Assembly: GCF_009727055.1 (NCBI RefSeq)
Contig: NC_052360.1
Span: forward strand, 69,092,608 to 69,156,607
Length of the DNA stretch: 64,000 nucleotides
Direction of reading: 5' to 3'
Source of the DNA: Benincasa hispida
Lineage: Eukaryota > Streptophyta > Magnoliopsida > Cucurbitales > Cucurbitaceae
In this document: piece after piece, positions 1 to 11,290 of the stretch
Numbering within the stretch: the first letter of the stretch is position 1
How the letters are laid out: each line of letters opens with the position of its first letter
Position numbers and translations under genes: made by a program
The notes under the pieces: model-generated
The model's input: the letters and a program-made list of their open reading frames with translations, nothing else
Database searches by the model: none
What the model was told of the DNA's origin: nothing

Positions 1-80
1 TGTTGAATATTTTTATGGTATTTTGCAGGACAGATCTCTGTTGTACTGTTTGTTTAATGCGAATAGCAGGCTAACGATTT
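1..80 (+). other. Gag leader of the + strand gag/aORF element, cut by the window edge
   Basis: This non-coding stretch leads into the gag start codon at 81. It holds TTTTGCAG at 21-28, which looks like a plant 3' splice site. The minus-strand sister copy keeps the same octamer at the same place (39679-39686, about 55 bases before its gag ATG). The element's 5' LTR and primer site must lie left of the window. Whether splicing occurs cannot be told from DNA. Confidence 0.5.
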
Positions 81-1220
81 ATGAGTACTAAGACTGAACC
101 AGAATTCAAAGCCGACCCAGAGATCGAGTGTACATTTCACGCACGAGCACACCAGAACCGAACAAGACGAAGAAAAACCATGGCTAACAACAATAGGCCC
201 GATGGGAATCAAGGGGTAAATCAGCCGGCGCAAGATCCCGTTTTTCTGGCTGCCAACCTCAATATCCCAATGAGGAACTATGCGGCACCATTTTATATGA
301 CTTCTCACCCGGAATTGTAAGACCCACGGTAGAGGACAATGCCAGATTTGAGATAAAGTCGGTCATGCTACAAATGATCCAGAATGCGAGGCAATTCGAA
401 GGTCTGCAAGGAGAAGACCCGCACACCATTTGACCAGCTTCGTTGAAATGTGTGATACATTCTCCATTTCTGGCATGTCTCCAGAAGGAATTAGACTGTA
501 TCTCTTCCCGTATACACTACGGGATGAGGAAAATAGGAGCAAAATGAAATTAATTCTTGGGACAAGTTGGTCGAGTGATACATGAAGAAATTCTTCCCGC
601 CTACAGTCAACACAAGAAGACAGAGGGATGTGTTGAATTTTGAATAGATAGAAAATGAGACTCTGAGACCCACATAGGTGCGATTTAGGAGATTGATGAA
701 GAAATGTCCGCATATTCGTATTCTCGATTGTGTTCTAATGGAAACCTTTTACAATGGCCTGGACAAATCGACGCAAGCTATTGCTGATACCTCTGTGGCA
801 GGAGGATTCATGGACAAAACGTACACTGAAGAAAAGGTCCTCTTGGATCGCATTTCATGAAATATAGATGACTGGGTAGACGACAGGTATAGAAGAAGAG
901 TCCCAGAACGAAGAAAAGCAGAAAGTGCCATTGTACCTGCAGATACAATGACCACATTGGCTGCACAAATGGCCGCAATTACCTCTCTCCTCCAAACGAT
1001 GGAAATTAATCAGGGAACCCTCTCCTAGGGTGTGATGCAAGCCAATGCGCTGGCACAAGTGGCAGCGATAGGTTGTACACAATGTGGAAGGGGTCATTCA
1101 GTAGAAAAGTGCCCATCAAACCCACAGGCAGTGTACTTCATTCAAAATAACCCGTACAACCCAGGTTAGCGGAATCACCCCAACTTCAGTTGGGAAGGGA
1201 ACAATGACTAGGGAGCCAAA
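81..1220 (+). pseudogene. gag: Ty3/gypsy gag (capsid-nucleocapsid) pseudogene, Athila/Tat-like
   Basis: Gag would build the cytoplasmic particle that packages element RNA. The ATG at 81 opens a frame to 320 holding the N-terminal 'PMRNYAAP' segment. Homology then continues in shifted frames: 'ARFEIKSVMLQM' near 345-375, and 678-860 with 'METFYNGLDKSTQA', a typical plant gag retrotrans block. A zinc knuckle C-x2-C-x3-H-x4-C lies at 1074-1112, followed by 'NHPNFSWEGN', a usual gag C-terminal motif. At least two frameshifts and several stops make it dead. The minus-strand copy at 38110-39627 is a close homologue. No protease or RT follows; the next ORF is the aORF. The lineage comes from motif memory, not a search. 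Confidence 0.85.
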
Positions 1221-1448
1221 GGAGTCTACAGAACAATTATGGGAATTGAGGAAACCCTTGGCTTTTCATCAAGGTCTGAATCAAGGCCCAACCTATAAAT
1301 CGCACTTCCTTCAACCGAGGAACTCATTTCCATCTCTTCGTGAAAGAAAAACCCTAAAGAAATTCTCTCTGCATACCATCCCCTTCCGAGCTTCTTCCTA
1401 AGACCAAAAATTTTCCAACTCCTTTCACTTCACCAACAAAAAAAAAAA
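1221..1448 (+). promoter_or_regulatory. Gene-like promoter and 5' leader ahead of the aORF
   Basis: Between gag and aORF lies a stretch resembling a plant Pol II gene start. CTATAAAT is at 1293-1300. A pyrimidine-rich leader follows with AAACCCTAA (1349-1357), the 'telo-box' common in leaders of plant translation genes. An A-run then leads directly into ATGG at 1449, a good plant start context. The minus-strand copy does not show the same upstream sequence before its aORF, only CTATAAG about 8 bases from its ATG. An internal promoter is inferred, not shown. Confidence 0.45.
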
Positions 1449-4185
1449 ATGGCCGAACAGTCATCACACTTTTCTTCCCTACCATCGTCCCCTTCCCAAG
1501 CCCCCGTCAACGCATGGGAGGCGGCTTTCCTCACTGCCAACCACCACCTCGCCGCCCAGCCTAAGCCTTTCCCAAGAATCGCCAGAAAACCCCGACGAAA
1601 GACCTCTGTAGTAGCGAAACCACCCACCAACCGAGAGGGGCCAAGCACGGAGAGTGCCCTTGCCACCAGACCTGAGGTGGCACTCCCAGTACCTTTGACT
1701 GAAAGCGAATTGAAGCGAAGGGACAATAAGGAGGTATTTGGGAGTATTTTGAGCAATTTAGAAAGCCCGTTACCGGAGGCAGGAGTAGTGAACCAGCCCC
1801 TGCCGTCAGAGGAGGAATTAGCAATGGCTTCGCAGAGAATGGCCCTGGTCACTTCGAATCCGAAGGAGACTGTCCCAACAGAATCCAATGAGGGACCCAT
1901 CAGGGTCGTTTTGGAGGTTGTAGAGGTGAAAAAGTAGCCAGGGACGGCCGAAGAGAAGGAGAAAAGAAAAACAGGCAGAAGACGATGAAGTTGCCCGGCT
2001 GAAAAAGGATAATAAAGAAAAAAAAAAGAAGAGTGAAATAAAACAACGTAGGCGAGATGAGAAGTGCCTAAAGAAAGAGGAGAAAAAGAAAGAAGGCGGA
2101 AAGTCTAAATTTTGATGGAGAATTACCACCGCAAGGGTGGAAGAGGGAGTGTCAGCGCAAGCTAGAGCATCAGTGCAACCACAAGTTTCATCACCGCATA
2201 CCAGATTGGTTGCGTTTGAAGATAGAGAAGACCCTGATATCAACGCTCTTATGCGGCATCGCAAGGGTCCACAAGTGACCTAAATTTCTTTCAACGCATA
2301 GTAGATGAGGAGGAAAAAAGAAAAAGAGAATTAGAGGAGAAAGAAGAAAAAACGTCACGTGCGTGCCAAATCATCGCATCGGGCGATTTGGACAGAAAAC
2401 TTCACGATGAGGCGAATCGCCGTGACAACGTAAGGGCGGAGGAAAAAGAAAGAATAAGGCTCGAGGATGAGCAGTGCATTGCGCTCGCCTCGGAGCAACT
2501 TGCAAAAGAAATGAGAGAAGAAGAAGAAGCAGAAAAGAAGGAGAAGGAGGAGAAGGAACGACGCCGTAAAGCAAAAGTGCAGTGCGTCCGAGATAGGAAG
2601 AGAAAAGAAGAGCAACGCAAGGCAAATGAACAAAAACAAAGACAAAAATCCTGGCTTGCGTCTGCTCAAGAAAAGGGCAAAGTGAAAATGGAGAGCAACG
2701 AGCTTGTGTCGACTAGGAGGCACCCATCAACCAAGAAAGAAAATGATGATCTGTGGATAGAAATGGGCTTCTTCCCTGTGTTGGTGCCACTACCAGATCT
2801 CATCAACAGTGTTGTGGTGGAGCATGGGTGGGAAAATTTCTACCAATGTCCATCCATCATTATTCCTACAGTAGTGAGAGCCTTCTATCACGGCCAGCTC
2901 CTTGACACCGAAGATGCGGTAACCATCGAAGGGAGAGTAGTGTCGTTCATTGAAAAGGATATCAATGAGCTTTATAAGTTGAAGAACCTCCCGGAAGCAC
3001 CAGTTAACAAGTTGATCGATGATCCTGAAGAAGAGCATATGGAGGATACGCTGAAAGCATTAACGCAACTGGGCATCAAGTTGTCGGTATCATTAACAGG
3101 CATAAGAACCCTCGCCTCCAATAGACTGCTGCTAGAAGCGCGACTTTGGGTATATTTGGTGAAACAGTGACTCATCCCAACAACGCATGACAAAACAATT
3201 TCAAGGGATCGAGTTATGGCCGCATACTGCATAGCGTGCAACATTCCGATCGATGTGGGCCAGCTCATTGCGAAGCAGATTCAAGGTTTTGTTGGCCATG
3301 TGAGAGGTCAATACTTCTTCCCATGGAAAATTTCGAGCCTATGCCTCTATATGGGTGTAGGCATTGACGAAGAGCCCATGTCTGAAGTTCACGGAGTCAT
3401 CCACATGAAGATACTGAGAATGCTTCTCAAGGATTCACCACATTGCTCCGAGCTTCAAACAAAAAGACCCCTCATTTATCTATATGTGCCGCAACCTCCA
3501 AAACCAAATAAGCAGCGCCGCAATGATAAAAGAAAGGAAATCGTCCAAGAACGATCACCACAGAAGCAAACCAGTCTACCCTTCGACCCTTTGCCTTTAA
3601 TCATTCGCCCACTAAGCCCTTTAAACGAACCCCTTTCCCCTATTCCTGAAAAATTCACAAACCTCCACCTTGCCCCCCGACTCCAACCTCGCATCTCCAG
3701 CAGTGTCTCCCTACCATCCATCTCCATCTCACTTTTCACCCCCATTGCCGCATGTTGATGACCCACATGATTTGGGAGCACGCCCTTCCGCTCAATCTCA
3801 AACCGATGTTGGTAAAACATCAACGGCGCAACCCACCACCGCATCCCTTGCTGCTGCCTTAGCCGATATACGGGTCTTCTTATCTCAACAACTCACCTTC
3901 TTCCATCATGCATTAATGGAGTTACAGGAAAGTAACAAAGAGTTGCGAGACAACAACACAATGTTGCGACAGGCGATGGTCAATATTAAATGCAACATCT
4001 TTACCATTCGCCTGAACCAAAGACAGATGGCCGAGCGCAACCATGAGTACTTCAATTTCTTAACGGCATATCTACATGGTCCCATGGTGCCTCCACATCT
4101 ACAGCAACCTCTACAATTTCAAGAAGCGCCACAAAGAGCTCCTCCGCAACATCCTTCTCATCAAGAGCCCCCGCCGCAACTCTAA
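1449..4185 (+). pseudogene. Additional ORF (aORF) with PF20167-like 'putative plant transposon' domain, decayed
   Basis: Not gag or pol; function unknown. Order of parts: a Pro/Ser/Ala-rich N-terminus (1449-1937, 162 codons); a Lys/Glu-rich stretch with stops (1938-2387); frame 2388-3170, starting with a Glu/Arg/Lys-rich presumed coiled coil and passing into a globular domain ('ENDDLWIEMGFF', 'VRAFYHG', 'LLLEARLWVYLV'); a stop; then 3174-3500, whose 'ISRDRVMAAYCIACNIP' and 'DVGQLIAKQI' match the end of Pfam PF20167 as I recall it. After a frameshift near 3700 the tail (3670-4185) has a Gln/Leu/Asn coiled coil, 'RNHEYFNFLTAYLHGPM' and a Pro/Gln end. Four more copies or pieces lie in the window. 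It sits directly after gag with no pol between. Confidence 0.8.
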
Positions 4186-4196
4186 ATTTGGGGGTG
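4184..4196 (+). promoter_or_regulatory. Polypurine-tract-like motif overlapping the aORF stop
   Basis: AAATTTGGGGGTG overlaps the aORF stop codon. The same 13-mer abuts an LTR at 12585-12597, where it serves as the plus-strand primer tract. Here no LTR follows. A variant recurs at 4650-4664, and the aORF tail at 26640 has the matching motif on the minus strand. It may be an internal PPT or an old LTR border. Confidence 0.5.
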
Positions 4197-5345
4197 TACC
4201 ACCTTCTCCAAAATTTTTCATTTTTTCTTTGCGGTCATTCAATTTTTTTATAGAGAGTTATACCTTGTATTCTTTTGTACATACTTACAATTTTGTGTTG
4301 CGATACTTATAATTCTTTGTGTACTTAGACAAAGTTTATACAACTGAATAATCATTCTTTCCTTATGCGTTGGCCTCTTTACTTTTATCATTCTTTGTCA
4401 ATTTATTGCGGTAATTCTTTTCTTTTCTTTTGCTTTGTTTATTTGCACTGCCATGATGAGTAGTATGCATACCCTTAGCAAAATTTCTTTATACATTGCA
4501 TTTTCTGCCTAACACTTAGACAATTCATCTTAATAGCTCTACTTTACCTTCTCTATTATAAGACTCTGCTCAAACCTTCTTTTCAAAATTTTGACCAAGT
4601 GTTTTGTCTTTTCTGTCCAAAAAACGCAATGAAAATCTTGCACATCTCTAAATTCGGGGGTGGGGAAGGTCTGAGCAGATGCGGTCATATCAGGCAAATG
4701 CGTTCATCATCATCGTCAAAAAAAAAAAAAAAAAAAAAAACACTACTGTCAGTCAAGGGAAAATCCCAACTTGATAAGAGTTAAGTCGTGAAAGGAACCT
4801 ACTCGTAGTTGGATGTTCGCATGACACCCGTGGGAGCAAGTCAAAACGAAGGTAGATTTCTAGGATCGATGCAATATAAAAAAAAAAGAAGAGAGAGAGA
4901 GAGAGAGAGAAAAATAAGGATAAAGAGACAACTCCTATGACCAGCAAAAGTAAAACTTGGCTAAGGATCAAGAGTTGAAGTTGAGCTTGGTACACAACCG
5001 AAGTTGGATGCTCGCATGACACCCATGGGAGCAAGCTAAAACGAAGGGTGTAACCATGATTAACATTCTCTATACGATGACGCAAACCAGGCCACCACAT
5101 AAAATATGCACTTCGTTGTTTTCACAAGAAGAGGTAAAAGATTCTTCTCAAAACTAGAAAAGAACTTTGGGCAGAGGTTTGTCTTAGATAAGAATAAAGT
5201 ACAGCATGGTGAATAAATGTCGAAGGATAGAAGGAACTTATAGTTGAGAAATTATGTAGAGGTGGAGAATTCGGAGTAGCCGATCGACGCAAAGTTAGGA
5301 TAGGAGTTGAGCTGAATTGCCTTAGTCGAGGATATGCTTGAGGAC
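4197..5345 (+). other. 3' non-coding region of the gag/aORF element
   Basis: No coding signal. It holds a second PPT-like motif (4650-4664) and two copies of a roughly 45-bp module (4806-4852 and 5003-5047, core CGCATGACACCC.TGGGAGCA). The same paired module appears in the 3' regions at 12074/12218, 14943/15081 and 58201/58389. The region ends in TGCTTGAGGACA (5335-5346), which in the intact relative at 12562-12577 is a hairpin just upstream of the LTR-adjacent PPT. The element is therefore cut a few tens of bases short of its 3' LTR. Confidence 0.65.
4718..4911. repeat. Simple repeats: A tract and (GA)n
   Basis: An uninterrupted run of 23 A lies at 4718-4740. A (GA)n run of about 11 units lies at 4889-4911. 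Both are inside the element's 3' non-coding region and are likely polymorphic in length. Confidence 0.9.
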
Positions 5346-5452
5346 AGACCTTACTTATTGGGATCCAAAGTTATAGTTCACATTGACCACTCGACAATAA
5401 GATATTTAATGACCAAAAAAGATGCGAAGCCGAGGCTAATCCAATGGGTTCT
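5346..5452 (+). pseudogene. pol: Ty3/gypsy RNase H fragment (left half of a split pol)
   Basis: Translation gives '[17 protein letters not shown]' and '[13 protein letters not shown]', the middle of a gypsy RNase H domain, which degrades the RNA strand of the RT product. Upstream RT and the start of RNase H are missing; the fragment joins the preceding element at a break inside TGCTTGAGGACA. It stops where LTR-1 inserts. The reading resumes in frame at 9849 ('VLLLQEYNMEIIDRKG') after the duplicated GTTCT, so 5346-5452 and 9849-11290 were one gene. Confidence 0.85.
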
Positions 5453-5454
5453 TG

Positions 5455-5478
5455 ATAACTTGTAGAAATACAAGTTAT
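5455..5478 (+). other. LTR-terminal hairpin with GAAA loop
   Basis: ATAACTTGTA, loop GAAA, TACAAGTTAT: a perfect 10-bp stem two bases inside the LTR edge. It is identical in LTR-1 copies at 45009-45032 and 60274-60297 (minus strand). Stems of other sequence with the same loop start LTR-2 and LTR-3 (48543-48566, 50925-50947, 49923-49946). Confidence 0.75.
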
Positions 5479-7044
5479 TTATACCGTTTTTATTTAGATT
5501 ATGCAGCAAAAAGAAGGAAAAGTCGCGTTGATAGTATAGAAATTGGCTTAGAAATACAAAAATTGTAAAGTGTCGTGAACACACCCGCTAACCCCATTGC
5601 GATGGTAAAATGGAATGTCCAAGTCTTTGTTTTGCAAGAAATAAGTCACCACATGCGAAATCGCTCGAGGACAAAAAAATGAACAACGCATCCACATTGC
5701 ATGTGGAAATCATTCAAGAACGAAAAAGAACAATGCAATTGCAACGCATGCGACGATCGATCACGGACTCAAACAATCAACACATTTCCACCGCATGTGA
5801 CAACCGATAGAAGATCAAAACAATTACACCGCATGCGGCGATCGTTCGAAGATGTGAAGAGAAACGCATTCGCAAGGACTTCTGACAGTGTACAACTTTT
5901 CTGTTGTACGATTCTAATAAATCAATCGTGGAGCAAAATGGACGTTTCCACCGAACCATGGCAAGAATTATCAGATTTTCAAAGTGGGACCACTACAATG
6001 AATGGAGGCTGGTCTGAAGAGACAATTTAGAGAAAATCCGGGAGAACGATGAGACAAGGTTGAAAGGTAAATCTCTAAGCAAGCAATTATTTCCATTCTC
6101 GAAGAAGAAGCTATGTGCGAAAGGTCACTTCTACCTAGAAAGCAAGCCTAAGAGGGAAGCTTTCCACTCCATTTCTTCCACACGTTGGCAAGCAAAATGT
6201 CTCCAATCCGGATCCGTGTCAAGACATTGACACTCTTTCCATATTTGTTCTTATTTTCTATTCATCTACTGTGTTCATCTATCTTTAATCCTTCATTCAC
6301 TAGCTGTAAAAAACGTTGATCATTAGATTTAAATATCATTATCGTAATCATTGTCATTTCTTTGTTCTTCTCAATACATTCATCATTCATTTTCTTCATC
6401 ATGTGTCACTAATCCCTTGGGTAAAGGGGAAGGATTAAGCGAGCGAGTTAATCCTTCTTAAGGAAATCGGCTAAGTTTAACTAAAGCATGCTCAACAGCA
6501 TCTTTACCTGTGAGAGAAGAAGTGAAGATGTTATTCCGCCTATCGAAAGAAGGTTGGAAGAATGCGTTAACTAAAGCGAGAAGCATTTCCAGAGATGGAA
6601 ACAACCTTGCGTTCATCACGTTCATCCTAGTTTCACCATAGACATATGGGAACGCGGCCGATCACTGAAAGGTGTAAGCCAAGGGAAAGCGGAACCTTAG
6701 TTGCGTCCTCAACAAGATTGACAAACTTGCGATGTCCTTTCCCTCAACCCATTCTTTTTCTGATTCATTTCACAAGATTTACCACCGCATTCACCAGACA
6801 CTTTTGAACATCTTCACAGCCAGTCCTCAACCTGTATATTAATAGTTTATTCATTTACTTTATCACGGCAACTTATTTTATCGCATTTTATTTTTCAGCA
6901 CATTTTATTCTTTACCGCAATTTACTTCTTTACCACAATTTACTTTTCTGCAAACCCAATTGATTATTCTTTATGTTAACCGGTCGCATATACCACAATA
7001 GTATCGCATTAACTACAGTAATCCCCGTGTTCGACCTCAGATCA

Positions 7045-9637
7045 TGTCACACCCCCTCCTCAGCCTTAACCCAAGACTTAGAAGAGAGCAGGAAGACATA
7101 CTAATACCATTCTAAGGCAATATTTTTAATTTAACATTTCCCCTTTATCTTTTAAAAACCTTAATATGTTTACAATAACCATCTAAATTTTCATACATGT
7201 AGCTAAATTTTCCTATACTTTTCTATTACATGGTCCGAGCCGTGCCTTGAGAAATTACCAAGTCCTGGTGTTCGGTGGTTGTAGACTCTTCTCTGAACGC
7301 TCTGCTTTGCAACCTGAGGGGGGGGGGATAGAAGAAAACATTTGGGAAAAATGTAAGCTAATAAGCCCAGTGAGTGGTGCCTTTTAAAGTAACAATAGCT
7401 TTAACTACAAAACATATTTTTGGGAAGTCAATCACATAATCACAATTTCATTATAGTCTATGCATGATCACGTGTAAGCCTACTCAATCATTATAGTCCA
7501 ACCACATGCTATTCTTGGCATGTTCACATCATTCATATATTAACAATCATAACAACTTTTCATGGAAACTTTCCTATATCCCGTTTTCCCGCCAATGTGC
7601 ACATCGAAAACTATTTCCCGTTAGCCATGCTTAGCTATCTTGACTATATTTCTCCTCGGTTATCACTGACTATCATTTTTCGCCGACCGAAGACGATTAT
7701 ATATTTTCCCGCCTAGTACTACTTTTAAGCATGCTAACTATGTATTTTGGGTATAATCTTAGTTTTCACAGTAATTACACGGACAATATCATGGCCAGCA
7801 AAATACATTATAATCATGCATCTTGTACAAACCTATGCATTTATTCATTTAGAAATGCATAAATGTTAATAACCACTCACCATTAGCAAGATTTTCTACT
7901 GAAACTACTTTGAGAGTGTATTCCTGAAATTTCCTCCATATCAATGAAAAATTATCAATTAATACTATTAAATTAGTAAATAATGCTAAAATAGCCAAAA
8001 TACCTTTATATATTAAAAGTACCAGCTTATCCTACTAAAAAACTTAGTCAAAATCTAAAAATCAACCCCTTAGAGGTTATTTTAACAATGGGGAGCACGA
8101 GGAGTCTGACAGGCAGTTGAGGCATTCGACCATATGCAGGGAGTGCGCGTGCTACGCCGCACGGTTGGCTACTGCGTTGGGTTGGCGTGCTTGTGCTGTA
8201 GCGTCATGGTCGATACATTGGCTGGTGCGAGGTGCCTGCTGCTTTGCGATGGATGGACACAGCGTTGGTTAGGCGCAAGGCATGCACTGCTTTTGCAATG
8301 GATGCATTGGCTGGCAGGGCTTATGTGTCCGTACTAGCTTCATCAACGCACCTTCAGCTCCTTTAGACCCTAATTATTTTGGTAGCCTCAATACTTAAAC
8401 TTAATACTCTAAATGAGCTCTTAACATTGAGATTTTGGTGATGGCATGAATGAACTGTTCTTGCCCAACCCCTCTATTTATTGCCTTCCCAAGCTCATCC
8501 CCTTGTGACAATTCAACCTACATCTGTCCTTTTTTAAAGCTGCCAACACTAAACCCATTCCAACAATGCCATGAGTTGTTTTAACCTTAATTTTCCAGCC
8601 AAATTTCTTACTTTGCATGCAACCTCCTTCTTCCACCTGCTACTTAGAGTGATAAGACTATATTTGCATGTAACCTCCTTCTTCCACATCCTACTTAGAG
8701 TGATAGGACTACTTTTGTATGATTCTCCTTCCACCACCTCATTCACTTAATACTTAAGGATGTTTATCTATATAATTTGGTATGCTTATGAACGCATCTC
8801 TTGAATATTGCCATCTTCTTTTGGGGTTCTTTTCCCATCTATCAGACTTCCTTTTGTCCATGTGCCCATACATCCATTTACTAACGCTTAGGGTGGCTAT
8901 AACCATCGCATGTTAAATGACATCGATGCATAGCCTTTGCCATGGATGCATGCCTTCGGCCAATGGCGCATACTTCCTTTGCCGCAAGCCACTTCACCGC
9001 ACGCCTTGGTTTGCATTGATGCCTAAGTGTTTGGCCGCAATGAATTACCATGGCCGCATCATAGACGTATGCCACCAGCACATGGGCGGGTGGCATAGGC
9101 ACTGACCATCGTTCGCAGGGCTCGCTCGGCCGTATGAACGCTCGACGCATGGGCGCTCGACGCATGGGCTGAGCGCTTGATGCATGGACGCTTGGCAGGG
9201 TGTTCGACGCATAACCTGGGCGTCTGGCATGGCCACTCGACATATGGGCGAGGGCGTTTGGCATGGCCGCTCGATGCATGCCTCCAGTGCATGCCTTGCC
9301 CGCGTTCTTGCCTACCCTTGCGTCTGCATGCCCCGCGTGCAAGCCCACGGCCACTACCCATGCCCGATTAGCGCAACATAGAGCTAGTCTCCCACACACC
9401 CTTAGGCCAGCCATCCACACATCCCTTGCGTTTAGTGTGCTTAGGCTCTCCACATGTGTTGGTCGTATTTCCAAACACTTTTTTCTCTTGGCCACCTTTT
9501 GATCCTCTTTATTTTCACATAACTAACCATTTTATCATGCCCCAATACATACTCCCTTTAGTAATATTTCTTTACTACTTAGGATTTTTCCTTCTCCTAA
9601 TAACTTTCCACCTTAGATTTAGTGTTAGGGTCTTACA
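7045..9637 (-). mobile_element. Solo LTR of a chromovirus-like element (LTR-4)
   Basis: On + it runs TGTCACACCC...GTCTTACA, so on - TGTAAGAC...GGGTGTGACA, usual Tekay/Del-type ends. The 5-bp duplication GATCA is exact (7040-7044, 9638-9642). At 2593 bp with no gag or pol remnant it is best read as a solo LTR made by LTR-LTR recombination. A divergent sister lies at 45632-48079; both share a segment with CCCGCCAATGTGCACATC (about 7590 and 46238). A non-autonomous element of the same size is the alternative. Confidence 0.85.
8881..9480. repeat. GC-rich degenerate repeat zone inside LTR-4
   Basis: Unlike the AT-rich surroundings, this stretch is built of short repeats around GCATGGC, CGACGCATGGGC and TTGGCATGGCC. 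It stays open on the minus strand for 204 codons, with overlapping open frames on both strands. That pattern comes from low-complexity GC-rich sequence rather than selection. The sister LTR has a shorter GC-rich patch near 47540-47600. Confidence 0.6.
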
Positions 9638-9848
9638 GATCACTCTGAGAAACTTGCATTGGAAATATACTTGGTTCCAGTGTAAGAAAACGTGTAACAC
9701 ACACTACACGAATGCATACTACGAAGCATTTAAGCATCATCGCATACATTTAGAACGTAGTATCGCATATTATCATAAATCACAGCACATAGCCAAACAA
9801 TAATCATAGCTAATCAAACAATCATTTATTTAAATTTTAATTATTATA

Positions 9849-11290
9849 GTTCTCCTCCTCCAAGAATATAATATGGAGATAATCGACCGCAAGGGAATGG
9901 AGAACTAGGTCTCTAAACCGAGATTAGAGAATTCTGAAGTGGACCACATTCAGTCGGAGGAGAACACATCCTTCCTAGACGAACAATTGCTTAAGATTGA
10001 AGAACTACCCAGGTATGCAGATATTGTCAATTTCTTGGTTTGCAAACAATTTCTAGAAAATTACACATCCCACCAAAAGAAGCGGCTCATTCATGAATGT
10101 AAATCCTACTACTGGGACGAGCTAAATCATTATAGAAGGGAACCAGACCAGATCTTGAGACTCTGTGTGCCAGAGACTGCTTATTAGCCAATACTTTTTC
10201 AATGTCATGACTCACCTTATGGAGAACATTTTGAGGGATAGCGCACAACAGCAAAAGTTTTGCAAAGTGGGTATTAGTGGCCAACTCTATTTAAGGACAC
10301 ACAAGACTATTCTATGAAATGCGATAAGTGCCAACGCACTGGAAATATTTTAGAGAAAAATGCGATGTCGATGAACAACATATTGGAATTGGAACTTTTC
10401 GACGTCTGGGGCATAGACTTATGGGAACATTCCCACCATCAAATGGTGATAAATACATTCTGTTGGTCGTCAACTATGTTTCTAATTTGATTGAAGCGGT
10501 GTCATGCATCGCAAACGATGTGGCAACCGTCTCCAAATTCTTACAGATGAACATCTTCACTCGTTTTGGCACCCCACGTGCCATAATAAGTAACGAAGGA
10601 ACCCACTTTGTCGATCATATCATTAACAAACTGCTAATCAAATACAATGTCCATCATAAGATCGCCATCGCATATCACCCCCAGACAAACAGACAAGCCG
10701 AAGTTTCCAACAGAGAAATCAAGCTGATTTTAGAAAAGGTGGTGAATCCCTCACGAAAGGACTAGGCCATGAAGCTTGACGATGCCTTGTGGGCATATAG
10801 GACTACCTATAAAACACCCATAGGCATGTCACTGTATGCGTTGGTGTTTGGGAAGGCATGTCATCTGCCACTGGAATTAGAGCATAAGGCGCTGTGGGCA
10901 GTGAAGAAGCTTAACTTTGATCTGAAGACTGCAGGGGAGGAAAGAAGACTTCAGTTACTCGAGCTGGACGAATGGACAAGCATATGAAAATTCTAAAATT
11001 TACAAAGAACATACGAAGCGTTGGCATGACAAAAAACTGTGTGAAAAGAATCTCCAGGCAGGACAGAAGGTCTTACTATTCAATTCAAGGCTACGACTCT
11101 TTCCAGGAAAATTGAAATCGCGCTGGTCTGAACCATTCATAATTAAAGAAGTATTCCAACACGGAGCGGTAGAATTAACAAACGAAGATGGGACCAGCGC
11201 ATGTAAGGTAAATGGACAAAGAGTCAAAATGTATCATGGAGGAGATTTCCAACACGGGAAAACCTCCATGGACATGAGGAATTCAGAATG
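9849..11290 (+). pseudogene. pol: Ty3/gypsy RNase H end plus integrase, decayed
   Basis: Integrase joins element cDNA to host DNA. The piece resumes RNase H after the LTR-1 insertion, then runs through a linker (9939-10187), the zinc-binding part ending 'MKCDKCQRTGN' (about 10315-10350), the catalytic core (10328-10765), '[10 protein letters not shown]' and '[17 protein letters not shown]' (10769-10987), and a C-terminal part in shifted frames to about 11290. The second DDE aspartate is lost: 'ISNEGTHF' where relatives have SDEG. The Glu of 'QAEVSNRE' remains. A TAG at 10763 replaces a Trp codon (TGG). Several frameshifts occur. No aORF follows, unlike the gag/aORF copies. Confidence 0.9.

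Larger units (their letters stand above)
5453..9848 (+). mobile_element. LTR-1 solo LTR in RNase H, interrupted by a second solo LTR
   Basis: Starts TGATAACTTG at 5453. It is flanked by an exact 5-bp duplication, GTTCT (5448-5452 and 9849-9853). Without the inner insertion (7045-9637 plus 5 bp) it is about 1.8 kb, a good fit to one LTR-1. The right end reads TATTATA rather than the usual CA, so that end is mutated. The U5 part holds the conserved GTGTTCGACCTC box (about 7027-7038), exactly where the inner LTR inserted. The clean TATAAATA seen in other LTR-1 copies is lost here. Confidence 0.88.

Noticed and set aside
2355..2723. 122-codon minus-strand frame opposite the + aORF
   Set aside because: Same shadow effect; Phe/Leu/Ser-rich with no motif.
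8881..9495. 204-codon minus-strand frame
   Set aside because: Lies in a GC-rich repeat zone inside a solo LTR with open frames on both strands; no recognisable domain.
7045..9637. Full non-autonomous element rather than solo LTR
   Set aside because: No internal LTR pair, primer site or PPT seen, and the end sequences fit a single chromovirus LTR; not fully excluded.
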